9,094 nt of DNA from JANMZO01 sp031383405 (GTDB lineage: Bacteria; Actinomycetota; Acidimicrobiia; Acidimicrobiales; JANYDT01), in contig JANMZO010000473.1 in NCBI GenBank assembly GCA_031383405.1, positions 1-9,094 on the forward strand, written 5' to 3'. A model generated the notes under the pieces. It was not told the origin of the DNA and did no database searches. It was given only the letters and a program-made list of their open reading frames with translations. Of this stretch, positions 1-6,230 are shown piece by piece. The translations under genes were made by a program, and so were the position numbers. The first letter of the stretch is position 1. Every line of letters starts with the position of its first letter.

Positions 1-172
1 GGGTTAGGGGTTGAACGTCGATGCGGATGGGTGTGGCGGTGTGGCCGTGGTGGTTGAGTTTTTTGATGGTTTCTTGGAGTCGGGCTTGGGCGAGGGTGTA
101 GGCGATGGTTGGGGTGGTTTTGATGTCGATGGTGATGGTGATGCGGGTGGTGTGGTGGTTGGTGGTGTGCAT
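1..172 (-). CDS. Partial small cistron of the transposition operon, function unknown
   Basis: An open frame begins at ATG (bases 172-170, minus strand) and stays open for 57 codons to the window edge, so the stop is not seen. The start lies one base after the TGA of the ATPase gene, so translation is probably coupled. No clear Shine-Dalgarno sequence is visible. The visible protein is rich in Thr, His and Ile (it begins MHTTNHHTTRITITIDI), followed by a likely amphipathic helix around residues 26-40. I do not recognise the family. It does not look like the start of TniQ/TnsD. The third-position C bias and C/A-rich coding strand match the ATPase gene upstream, which supports real coding and membership of the same element. 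Confidence 0.6.
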   Translation of the reverse strand, partial: MHTTNHHTTRITITIDIKTTPTIAYTLAQARLQETIKKLNHHGHTATPIRIDVQPLT

Positions 173-173
173 G

Positions 174-989
174 TCAGTTGCGGGTGAGTTCGTTGGCGGC
201 TTTGCGGGCGTCGGTGTCGTCGACGAGGTGGTGGCCGGCGGTGGCGGCGGCGATGAGGGCGGCGGTGGCGGCGTTGTTGAGTTGTCGGGGTAGGCCGTTC
301 GCGGCTCGGTGGAGTCGGGCGATGGCGTCGTCGGCGAAGAGTGGTTCTTCGCGGCCGGCGATGGTGAGGTGGTGTTTGAGGTAGCCGGCGGTGTCGGCGA
401 GGTCCATGGGTTTGAGTTGGTAGCGGGTGGCGATTCGTTGGTCGAGGGCGGCGAAGGTGCCCATGCGGAGTTGTCGGGCGAGGGTGGGTTGTCCGACGAG
501 GATTCCGGCGAATGGGCTGGTGGAGTCCATGTCGGCGTTGGTGAGTAGGCGTAGTTCTTCGAGTTGTTGGGGGGTGAGGAGGTGGGCTTCGTCGATGATG
601 ATTACGGGTCGGCGGTGTCGTTCGGCGGTTTCGGCGGCGAGGAGTCCGGCGGCTTGGGCCATGACTTCGGCTTTGTGGAATCGGGGGTGGGCGCCGAGCG
701 CGGACACGATGGTGACGTAGAGCCCGCGGGTTCCGAATGCGGGGTTCGGGATGTAGATGACGTGGTGGCGGGTGGGGTCGAGGGCTGCGACGGCGGCGCG
801 AACGGCGACGGTTTTGCCGGCGCCGACGTCGCCGGTGATGACGCCCAGGGCGTTCTCTTGGATGCAGAAGCTGATTCGGGCGACGGCTTCGTCGTGGCCG
901 TCACGGGCGAAGAACTGGTTCGGGGCGATGGTTTTGGTGAACGGGGTTCGGGTGAGACCGAAGTGTTTGACCCACGGGGCGAGACTCAT
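174..989 (-). CDS. ExeA/TniB-type AAA+ ATPase, transposition partner
   Basis: A 271-residue AAA+ ATPase. Seen: an N-terminal segment of the ExeA type (W6, H9-F10-G11-L12, P16-F17), Walker A GDVGAGKT at residues 53-60, Walker B PVIIIDEAH at 128-136, a sensor-1-like GILVGQP at 162-168, and an arginine-rich QRIATRYQL near 184-192. Family knowledge: such ATPases (TniB, TnsC, IstB and ExeA relatives) work with DDE transposases in target choice and strand-transfer activation. The chosen ATG (989-987) overlaps the transposase TGA as ATGA, the usual coupled arrangement, and the ExeA-like homology begins exactly there. An in-frame upstream extension to 1646 is antisense overlap with the transposase gene and was not used. 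The size is close to short TnsC/TniB proteins. The coding strand is strikingly C/A-rich. Confidence 0.92.
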   Translation of the reverse strand: MSLAPWVKHFGLTRTPFTKTIAPNQFFARDGHDEAVARISFCIQENALGVITGDVGAGKTVAVRAAVAALDPTRHHVIYIPNPAFGTRGLYVTIVSALGAHPRFHKAEVMAQAAGLLAAETAERHRRPVIIIDEAHLLTPQQLEELRLLTNADMDSTSPFAGILVGQPTLARQLRMGTFAALDQRIATRYQLKPMDLADTAGYLKHHLTIAGREEPLFADDAIARLHRAANGLPRQLNNAATAALIAAATAGHHLVDDTDARKAANELTRN

Positions 990-2368
990 CGTGCGGCCTC
1001 GGTTGGATTGGTGTGGGGGTCGTTGAAGAGCGGCACGTTCATGAGTGGTGCGTGGCGGTAGTGGATGGTGCCGATCGTGTCGTTCTCGTGAGCGGCTTGA
1101 ACGTTGCCGAGGTAGTCGATCCCGGTCGGTTCGGGCACGGGCCGGACGGCTTGTGGGACGGCTTTCGCGACGTGGCGGCCGATCTTGAACGGGGTTGCGA
1201 CACCGGCGGGTCGGCCCTCGTGGTAGACGTCGAGACGTGTGAGGTTTTCCGGGTCGAAGCGCACCTCGACCCGACGTCCGACAAGCGCGGCGTCGACGGC
1301 GTAGTTGTTTCCTTCCATCTGGATCGTCGCGGTTTTCGTGACTTTGCGGGTGACGGCCCAACGGAACGCGTCGACGAGGCGGGCCTGGTCGGGGTGTCGG
1401 GGCGGTCCGCCGGCCTGCCACCGATCGATGGGGCGCTGCTTGGTTTCGGCGTGGACACGGACGTTGCAGACCTGCACGGCCCACGCGTCGAACCGGTCGT
1501 TCAGCTCGGCGAGGCTGACGATGCCTTGATGGGTGGCTTCGTTCAGGAACCGGTCGCGGATGAAACGGTTCAGTCGTTCTTGTTTCCCTCGGCCCTGGGG
1601 CGCGTAGGGCCGCGAGTGCACGAGCCGGATCCCGAGAATCGCGCACGTGCGAGCCAGCGCGGCGTTTGAGAACGGGGCGCCGTTATCGGCGTATAGGACC
1701 TCTGGGGTCCCGCAGCGCACGATCGCTTGACGCAGCACGTCTTGGCCGGCACGGGCATTCTCGACCGGATGGAACCGGCCGTGCACGAGGAGGCGGGAGT
1801 GGTCATCGACGATCAGGAACAAGCGGGCCCGAACCGAAACCGGGACTTGCGGGTAAGGGACGAACGGGCCGACGAGCACGTCGGTGATCCACCGGGTGTT
1901 CGGGGCTTCGGCCTCGAACCGGCCGAACACCTTCGGTTCCGCAGCGAGCGCTTCGCGATGCAACCCGCGGCGGCGAAGTTGGGCACGGATAGTGCGTTCC
2001 GCGATCCGCACCCCGTGGCGGTGCCACACCATGTCAGCGATCTGCGCCGCGGACCGTGTCGGCAACTCGATCCGCAACGCGGCGACAACATCCGCAAGCT
2101 CGGGATGCGAACGGACGGTGCCAGTATCGGACCGCTTCGATGGTGTCAGCCCGGCCAGACCCTCACGCCGCCACGCCCGAATCCAACGATCAACAGTTCC
2201 ACGCGAGTACGACCGTTCACCACCATCGGGATGAACATGTGTGCGCATAGCAATCATGCGCACGACATGACCTCGTTCCGCCGGGACCAACCGGTCCGGG
2301 AGTGCTTCGGCGATCACTGCGTATCGGTGCAACGCCACCGTGTCAGCGTCCATATCGGGACCAGGCAT
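986..2368 (-). CDS. DDE transposase, IS481/TniA type with Mu-type C-terminal domain
   Basis: A 460-residue transposase. Residues 20-140 hold helix-turn-helix DNA-binding segments (for example SRGTVDRWIRAWRREGLAGL). The RNase H-like core has D163 (in NTRWITDVLVGP), D228 (in LYADNGAPF) and E264 (in GRGKQERLNRF), giving a DD35E spacing. The C-terminal part (about 330-400, with GNNYAVDAALVGRRVEVRFDP) matches the beta-barrel Mu-C region of this family. The start at ATG 2368 is supported by a GAGGAG ribosome site at 2381-2376, seven bases upstream. A second ATG at 2353 is also possible and matches the usual family N-terminus. It ends in a 4-base overlap with the ATPase gene and begins 16 bases after the DUF6431 stop. 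Role: the cut-and-join enzyme of the element, presumably with the ATPase. All catalytic residues are present, so it may be active. Confidence 0.93.
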   Translation of the reverse strand: MPGPDMDADTVALHRYAVIAEALPDRLVPAERGHVVRMIAMRTHVHPDGGERSYSRGTVDRWIRAWRREGLAGLTPSKRSDTGTVRSHPELADVVAALRIELPTRSAAQIADMVWHRHGVRIAERTIRAQLRRRGLHREALAAEPKVFGRFEAEAPNTRWITDVLVGPFVPYPQVPVSVRARLFLIVDDHSRLLVHGRFHPVENARAGQDVLRQAIVRCGTPEVLYADNGAPFSNAALARTCAILGIRLVHSRPYAPQGRGKQERLNRFIRDRFLNEATHQGIVSLAELNDRFDAWAVQVCNVRVHAETKQRPIDRWQAGGPPRHPDQARLVDAFRWAVTRKVTKTATIQMEGNNYAVDAALVGRRVEVRFDPENLTRLDVYHEGRPAGVATPFKIGRHVAKAVPQAVRPVPEPTGIDYLGNVQAAHENDTIGTIHYRHAPLMNVPLFNDPHTNPTEAAR

Positions 2369-2384
2369 TCGTGTTCTCCTCGGG

Positions 2385-3029
2385 TCAAGACCCCGCAAAT
2401 GGGATCGGAGGAATGAAACGACGATTGCCGAACACGCGCCACGGCGGATCCGTGTTGGACCTGATCAACATCCCGCCGGTCACCAACGACACGAACGCCC
2501 ACACCCCAGGCGTCAAAACCTCATGACGCACCACCGCAGCCCTATGCGCACACACAATCGCGACGATCGTGGCCGCCGTCACCGACACCGGCCAACGAAA
2601 CGGCACGTCACCACCCAACTCGATCGTCAACGCCGCGAAACCCGACAACATCACCCCCGCCCGATCACGGAACCGTCGAACCCACCCGCGAACCGTCGTA
2701 AACGGAACATCAACCTCGGCCGCGACCCGACCCAACGTCCGCCCAGACGCCACCGCAGCAAGCACACTGCCGATCGTGTCGACCACATTCAGACGACCAA
2801 CCAGCAGAAACGACGGAACCAACGCATGCGACACCCCGCACGGCGAGCACCGCGCCCGAACCAGCCACACCCGCAAATCACGACACCCGACCCGGACCGT
2901 CCGCTCATACCCAGACCAAAACCCCATCCGCCCGCCACACGACGGACACGACAGGCGCGGCGCGACCACACCACGGCCAGCAGCCGCGTACACATCGACA
3001 GAAACAGGACACGGCCATACGATGGCCAC
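2385..3029 (-). CDS. DUF6431-type zinc-finger/HTH protein, first gene of the transposition operon
   Basis: A 214-residue protein that I recognise as DUF6431-like from its pattern. Cys28-x2-Cys31 and Cys61-x2-Cys64 form a probable zinc ribbon around an aromatic/Arg stretch. The signature HALVPSFLLVGRLNVVDTIG follows (68-87). A helix-turn-helix lies at about 97-121 (RTLGRVAAEVDVP then TTVRGWVRRFR). The C-terminal 90 residues contain two hydrophobic stretches (about 151-167 and 177-189). Such proteins recur beside IS481/ExeA-type gene pairs in actinobacteria, but their role is not established. DNA-end recognition, target choice or regulation are all possible. The start is GTG at 3029; the opening MAIVWPCPVSVDVYAAAGRG suits the family. 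A GGAAGGG about 12 bases upstream is a poor ribosome site. The gene reads directly into the transposase gene. Confidence 0.82.
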   Translation of the reverse strand: MAIVWPCPVSVDVYAAAGRGVVAPRLSCPSCGGRMGFWSGYERTVRVGCRDLRVWLVRARCSPCGVSHALVPSFLLVGRLNVVDTIGSVLAAVASGRTLGRVAAEVDVPFTTVRGWVRRFRDRAGVMLSGFAALTIELGGDVPFRWPVSVTAATIVAIVCAHRAAVVRHEVLTPGVWAFVSLVTGGMLIRSNTDPPWRVFGNRRFIPPIPFAGS

Positions 3030-3049
3030 GGGTGATACGACACCCTTCC

Positions 3050-3095
3050 GGACCCCTCCCCGCCGAGCGTCAACTCGACGAACCGGGAGGGGTCC
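3050..3095 (-). promoter_or_regulatory. 11-bp inverted repeat in the leader of the transposition operon
   Basis: GGACCCCTCCC (3050-3060) and GGGAGGGGTCC (3085-3095) are perfect reverse complements around a 24-base spacer that itself holds a CGTC/GACG mini-stem. The structure lies 20 bases upstream of the GTG of the DUF6431 gene, so in RNA it would stand close to the ribosome site. No U-run follows on either strand, so it is not a typical intrinsic terminator. It could be an operator, an attenuating hairpin or a protein-binding site near the element end. Confidence 0.45.
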
Positions 3096-3233
3096 CTCGC
3101 GTTCAGGAACCCGCCATCCTCACCCAGCCACCAACGCGTCGCCAAACACCACCACCGAAACCACCCGCCACACGATCACACAGTCAAGCCGCCAACACGC
3201 CCCGACCCCGCTTCGCGCGCCCACACCTCGCGA

Positions 3234-3250
3234 CACCGAAACCCATTTTC
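3234..3250 (-). repeat. Inverted copy of the GAAAATGGGTTTCGGTG box
   Basis: Read on the minus strand, this is GAAAATGGGTTTCGGTG. It matches the plus-strand sequence GGAAATGGGTTTCGGTG at 6499-6515 in 16 of 17 bases. Its first 12 bases match GGAAATGGGTTT at 3350-3361 in 11 of 12. It therefore sits as an inverted partner of the box at 3350, about 100 bases away, and could mark the right end of the transposition operon's element. Confidence 0.55.
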
Positions 3251-3349
3251 GTCTCAGAGGCAGTGTTCGCCTCCCTGCGAGACGCTCGGCGAGGTAGGCC
3301 CCATGAGACCTCTGCGAAATCTCGTAGAGCGCGCAGGGCTGTGACCTGG

Positions 3350-3410
3350 GGAAATGGGTTTGCGTTTCTGAGATTCGTTTGAATGGTGGTTTCTGGTGAT
3401 GCTCTACCAA
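3350..3410 (+). repeat. Bipartite repeat A: ATGGGTTT box plus antisense tRNA-Gly D-arm box
   Basis: Box 1 GGAAATGGGTTT (3350-3361) and box 2 GGTGATGCTCTACCAA (3395-3410) both recur exactly at 6499-6510 and 6533-6548 in the same orientation. Box 2 is the reverse complement of TTGGTAGAGCATCACC, the D-loop end, D-stem 3' strand and anticodon-stem 5' strand expected for the tRNA-Gly(GCC) whose 3' part occurs at 6344. The inter-box spacing is 33 bases here and 22 at the second copy, an 11-base difference, about one helical turn. No acceptor stem or D-stem 5' strand is attached, so this is not a tRNA gene. Confidence 0.7.
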
Positions 3411-3471
3411 AGGTGCTGGGTTCCCGTTCCCTGGGTGCTTGCACTCTTGTGTCGTATCTAATCGCTGTGGT

Positions 3472-3477
3472 TAGTAT
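3472..3477 (+). promoter_or_regulatory. -10 box for a probably leaderless abiEi transcript
   Basis: TAGTAT lies 6 bases before the ATG at 3484, so transcription would start at or next to the start codon. No purine-rich ribosome site is visible in the preceding 15 bases, which fits a leaderless mRNA. A TTGTGT at 3447-3452 is a weak -35 candidate with a long 19-base spacer. Confidence 0.45.
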
Positions 3478-3483
3478 TGGTAC

Positions 3484-4305
3484 ATGTCAGAAATCGATGG
3501 AGATGGTCCAACCGGTCCTCGCGATTTGGCTGACTGGTTGCTGGCGCGTGGCCGACACTGGGTTACGTCGTCCGAGGTTGCGGGGCTTCTCGGCGTACCA
3601 GTTGCGCATGTCGCGCCGTTGTTGGCTCGGTGGATTCGGAAGGGTTTGTTGTTCAGCCCAACGAAGGGAGCCTATGTGCCGATTCCGCCGCAGTATCGAG
3701 CGTGGGGAACTTTGCCTGGGTTGGAGTTCATCGATGCAATGATGCGCCACTTAAAGCACGAATACTACGTGTGCTTATTGTCGGCGGCCGAGATTCATGG
3801 ATTCGCCCATCAGCGTCCACAGACGTTTCAGGTCATGACAAACGCTCGACTTCGCGACCGGTCGTTCGGTCGGGTGCACATGTCGTTCGTGTACTCGTCG
3901 TCGATCTCGTCGCGATCAATCACTGTGCGAAACACCCCGACAGGCGTGGTGCGTGTTTCGTCGTTGGAGTGCACGATTCTCGATCTGGTCTCGATGCCGC
4001 TGCGTAGTGGGGGGCTCTCGAATGTCGCCACGATCATGAGCGAGATCATTGATGACGAACGTGTCGATACCAAGTTGTTACGTGAAGCAGCCACCGGGTA
4101 CCCGGCGTCGGTTGTCGCAAGAATGGGTTGGCTGGTTGAACTTGCGGCCGAACACGTTGAAAGGGCCGTGGACGTTGACGGACTACGTTCGCTCGTCGCC
4201 GCTCGTGTTTCGCCGACGCTGCTTGACAGCGCAGGTCCGCGTACGGGCGCGCTTGATGAACGGTGGAATGTCATCGTGAATACGACGGTCGAGATCGAAA
4301 CATGA
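3484..4305 (+). CDS. AbiEi/MenA-like antitoxin and autoregulator
   Basis: A 273-residue protein of the AbiEi (type IV antitoxin) type. Seen: an N-terminal winged helix at about 15-67 (WVTSSEVAGLLGVPVAHVAPLLARW, then a wing ending KGAYVPIP). The AbiEi core follows, with YYVCLLSAAEIHGF (94-107), PQTFQVMT (112-119), the beta-rich 131-150 and VSSLECTILDLV (158-169). Known for the family: AbiEi proteins bind inverted repeats at their own promoter and neutralise the AbiEii nucleotidyltransferase encoded next to them. Here the TGA overlaps the toxin ATG as ATGA, so the two are translationally coupled. The ATG start follows a -10 box by 6 bases with no ribosome site. Length is near the family norm and the frame is intact. 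Confidence 0.88.
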   Translation: MSEIDGDGPTGPRDLADWLLARGRHWVTSSEVAGLLGVPVAHVAPLLARWIRKGLLFSPTKGAYVPIPPQYRAWGTLPGLEFIDAMMRHLKHEYYVCLLSAAEIHGFAHQRPQTFQVMTNARLRDRSFGRVHMSFVYSSSISSRSITVRNTPTGVVRVSSLECTILDLVSMPLRSGGLSNVATIMSEIIDDERVDTKLLREAATGYPASVVARMGWLVELAAEHVERAVDVDGLRSLVAARVSPTLLDSAGPRTGALDERWNVIVNTTVEIET

Positions 4306-5078
4306 TTCCGCAGCCTGCGATTGTCGAATGGGGCCGAACAGCATCGTGGCCGAGCGATGATCAGATCGAACAGGACTTGCTGCTAAGTCGCCTGATTGTC
4401 GAGATCGCGAATGACGCATACCTGGCTGAGGAGCTTGTGTTTCGCGGCGGCACCTGTCTCCACAAGCTTCGCCTCGCGACTCCACGCCGCTATAGCGAGG
4501 ACCTCGACTATGTCCGGCGAAGTGGAGGCGGTATCTCCGACATCACTCGATCGTTGACCGCGATCGGCACCCGTTTAGGATTCGACGTACGAACAAAGAT
4601 CGGCCAGCACCCGAAGGTCTTCTTTCGTGCGCCGTTCGAGTCTGGTTCGGTGATAATGAAGGTGAAGGTCGAGATGAACACCTTCGAACGTTCGCCCGCT
4701 CGCCAGTACGAACACGTTCGCTACGACGTCAACTCGTCCTGGTTTCGTGGAGGCGCGGACGTGGCGACATTCGCGCTACCGGAACTCGTTGCGACGAAAA
4801 TCCGAGCACTGTTTCAACGATCGAAAGGGCGGGACCTGTTCGACCTGTGGCTCGCTCTCACTGTGCTCGACGTCGACCCAGAAAAGATGCTTGCGTGCTT
4901 CCAACCGTACCGACCCGACGGCATCACCGCCGCTCGGGCTCAACAGAACCTTCGCTTGAAACTCGCCGACGCGAACTTCCGCGCCGACCTCCTACCACTC
5001 GTTACGGAATGGCCGACCGACTATGACATCAACGAAGCAGGAGAACTCATCATCGCCACGCTCCTCTCGAAACTCTGA
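4302..5078 (+). CDS. AbiEii/MenT-like nucleotidyltransferase toxin
   Basis: A 258-residue nucleotidyltransferase-fold protein. Motifs seen: FRGGT at 47-51, followed by the L53-x-K55 region; SEDLD at 65-69 with the metal-binding acidic residues D67 and D69; a third acidic position E124 in KVKVEMN; then the family signature LPELVATKIRALFQRSKGRD (159-178) continuing to FDLW. Family knowledge: AbiEii toxins of the MenT type transfer nucleotides, in studied mycobacterial cases to tRNA 3' ends, and stop translation. Whether this protein targets tRNA is inference. The start is ATG 4302, overlapping the antitoxin stop by four bases; an in-frame upstream ATG at 4263 would only extend into abiEi. All visible catalytic residues are intact, so it is probably a functional toxin or phage-defence effector. 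Confidence 0.9.
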   Translation: MIPQPAIVEWGRTASWPSDDQIEQDLLLSRLIVEIANDAYLAEELVFRGGTCLHKLRLATPRRYSEDLDYVRRSGGGISDITRSLTAIGTRLGFDVRTKIGQHPKVFFRAPFESGSVIMKVKVEMNTFERSPARQYEHVRYDVNSSWFRGGADVATFALPELVATKIRALFQRSKGRDLFDLWLALTVLDVDPEKMLACFQPYRPDGITAARAQQNLRLKLADANFRADLLPLVTEWPTDYDINEAGELIIATLLSKL

Positions 5079-5202
5079 CGCCCATGTCACCACAAACCGA
5101 GGACGTCGCGTCGCGACAGGGGCCGAGCAGGCACACTTCAAGAACGATCCTCACGGTGCGCGTACGGGTCATTCAGTGGTACGGGACGCCGGCGGCGATG
5201 TC

Positions 5203-5415
5203 TGCTGCGGTGATGGCTGCGACGCCGTCGAGGCGGGCTTGCCGGTGTCGTGGGTGCGCGAACGCGTCGGCTGCGCGGACTCGGCGATGCGAATCTGCGA
5301 AGTGGGCCGCAATCTTTCCCTTGTTGACTACTACGCTCACACGGTCCCGTCGGGCGACGCGCACTCCGCTGACGTCTTGCGGTCGATTATCGACAACGCC
5401 CGAGGGGCAGCATGA
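5203..5415 (+). pseudogene. Decayed C-terminal remnant of a tyrosine recombinase (integrase)
   Basis: In the frame ending at TGA 5413-5415, about 65 residues resemble the end of actinobacterial phage-type integrases. AVEAGLPVSWVRERVG is followed by CADSAM, where GH is expected at the catalytic His. Then YYAHTVPSGDAHSADVLRSI, with the usual Y-x-H-x-x-P pattern around the catalytic Tyr, leads to the C-terminus. About ten extra residues (RICEVGRNLS region) separate the two blocks. Nothing upstream in 5079-5200 resembles the N-terminal or Arg-containing catalytic parts. I read this as a truncated, diverged relic. The call rests on pattern memory over a short stretch, so it is tentative. A recombinase relic next to tRNA fragments would fit an integrated element. 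Confidence 0.42.
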
Positions 5416-5445
5416 AACGTGTGGCCCCTTTTCGCAAAGCGAGGT

Positions 5446-5461
5446 GTCAGGGTAGCCTGAC
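5446..5461 (+). promoter_or_regulatory. Palindromic operator over the -10 box of the HTH-PIN module
   Basis: GTCAGG-GTAG-CCTGAC is a perfect 6-bp inverted repeat with a 4-base centre, ending three bases before the GTG start at 5465. It covers TAGCCT (5453-5458), a plausible -10 box that would put the transcription start on the start codon. This is the classical position for autorepression by an antitoxin. A second small inverted repeat, TCGC-AAA-GCGA (5432-5442), lies just upstream. Confidence 0.55.
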
Positions 5462-5464
5462 GCT

Positions 5465-5770
5465 GTGAGTGCTGTTCTTGGTAAGTTGCCGACTGATCCG
5501 TTGGAAGCGTTGCGTGAGCTGACGCGGACTGACGTTGAGTTGGGCGAGCTTCGGCGACAGTTCGTCGCCAAGGCTCGCACCGCAGGGGTGTCGTGGGATC
5601 AGATCGGGGAGTCGCTCGGCATGACACGTCAGTCGGCGTGGGAGTACTTCTCTCGGCCCGTACGTGAATCGATGGCTGCACGTGCTGCGACTGCTTCGTT
5701 GGACGAAGACGAGGTGTTGCGGCTGGCGGTCGAGGAAACACGGGAGGTGCGACGACGGCGTGCCCGCTGA
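5465..5770 (+). CDS. Small HTH antitoxin of a PIN-type toxin-antitoxin pair
   Basis: A 101-residue protein. A helical N-terminus with acidic and leucine residues (DPLEALRELTRTDVELGEL) leads to a helix-turn-helix at about 41-62 (GVSWDQIGESLGMTRQSAWEYF), a pattern common in actinobacterial antitoxins paired with COG1569-type PIN toxins. The C-terminal 40 residues (from about 66) are charged and end in an Arg-rich tail, likely the toxin-binding part. It starts with GTG directly behind a palindrome and -10 box, without a ribosome site, which suggests a leaderless transcript. The stop TGA (5768-5770) overlaps the toxin reading frame, which begins with GTG at 5760. The gene is intact although its partner is broken. 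Role by context: DNA-binding antitoxin and repressor. Confidence 0.75.
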   Translation: MSAVLGKLPTDPLEALRELTRTDVELGELRRQFVAKARTAGVSWDQIGESLGMTRQSAWEYFSRPVRESMAARAATASLDEDEVLRLAVEETREVRRRRAR

Positions 5771-6192
5771 TCCAGTTCGCGTCGTTATCGACGCGAACGT
5801 GTTCGTTTCAGCCGCGATCGGTCGCAGACCGTCAACGCGATTGATCGACCAGTGGATGTCGGGCCAAGCTTCGTTCGAACTGATTGTGTGTCCGAGATTG
5901 ATCGGCGAGATCAGCGACGTCTTCGACCGTCCGCGTCTGCGTAAACGAATCAGCGACGAGTACGCTCGCGAGTCGTCGCAACGATCTCGGCTCTTCCGAA
6001 CCAAGTACCTGACCCTTCGGAGATTGCTGTTGCGACTCGTGATGCCGACGATGACTACCTGTTGCGTAGGCACGAGAAAATGATGCTGTGTGGATTGTCA
6101 CCGGCGACGACGACCTCCTCGACTGGGGGGGAGCAGCGCCCTCCGACAATTGCGCCTCGGCGTTCGAGCAATGGCTGATCGAACGGCCTTGA
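5760..6192 (+). pseudogene. PIN-domain toxin (COG1569 type) interrupted by two frameshifts
   Basis: Three consecutive frames together spell a PIN ribonuclease. Frame 1 from GTG 5760 gives VRVVIDANVFVSAAIG (catalytic D11), then ELIVCPRLIGEISDVFDRPR (E50). Near base 6010 the homology moves to another frame with DPSEIAVATRDADDDYLL, holding the third acidic cluster. Between about 6065 and 6082 it moves to the third frame with DAVWIVTGDDDLLDW and ends CASAFEQWLIERP before TGA at 6190-6192. In the first frame translation stops early, at 6081-6083, after a non-homologous tail. All four acidic regions exist but cannot be made in one protein, so the toxin is dead unless the frameshifts are sequencing errors or are bypassed. 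It overlaps the antitoxin gene by 11 bases, the usual operon arrangement. Confidence 0.78.
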
Positions 6193-6205
6193 ACTCGCTC
6201 TGGAC

Positions 6206-6227
6206 CGGTCCGCCTCGATTCGGACCG
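6206..6227 (+). other. Stem-loop behind the PIN gene
   Basis: CGGTCCG (6206-6212) pairs perfectly with CGGACCG (6221-6227) around an 8-base loop. It lies 13 bases after the PIN stop and three bases before the composite repeat. No T-run follows, so it is at best a weak terminator. It may instead belong to the boundary of the repeat. Confidence 0.35.
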
Positions 6228-6230
6228 ATA

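Larger units (their letters stand above)
3030..3483. other. Divergent intergenic region between transposition operon and AbiE pair
   Basis: 454 bases without a convincing gene; the open frames crossing it have no family resemblance. It holds an 11-bp perfect inverted repeat near the DUF6431 start, an inverted box (3234-3250), a bipartite repeat (3350-3410) and a promoter just before the AbiEi start. Between 3256 and 3340 there are several short nested inverted repeats, for example GAGGC/GCCTC, GAGGT/ACCTC and CTGCG/CGCAG. They could form a structured element end, but I cannot assign them. A TTGACT on the minus strand (3187-3182) could be a -35 box for the operon, though no good -10 box follows. 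Confidence 0.6.

Noticed and set aside
990..1646. Upstream in-frame extension of the ATPase gene to a 490-residue protein
   Set aside because: The added 219 residues are Arg/Pro-rich antisense-frame translation of the transposase gene. The family homology starts exactly at the ATG overlapping the transposase stop.
1013..1669. Plus-strand open frame of 218 codons opposite the transposase gene
   Set aside because: It lies antisense to clearly conserved DDE residues in a G+C-rich gene and has no recognisable motif; it is a typical shadow frame.
2369..2398. TTG start at 2398 for the transposase
   Set aside because: It would overlap the end of the DUF6431 gene and has no ribosome site, whereas ATG 2368 has GAGGAG at ideal distance.
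2340..3297. Long plus-strand frames (231 and 242 codons) over the DUF6431 gene and its leader
   Set aside because: The translations are low-complexity Arg/Pro/Thr/His text caused by C/A-rich DNA, while the minus strand gives a coherent zinc-finger/HTH protein.
5084..5455. Alternative plus-strand frame of 123 codons after the AbiEii gene
   Set aside because: It is Arg/Thr-rich without family features and overlaps the frame with integrase-like sequence.
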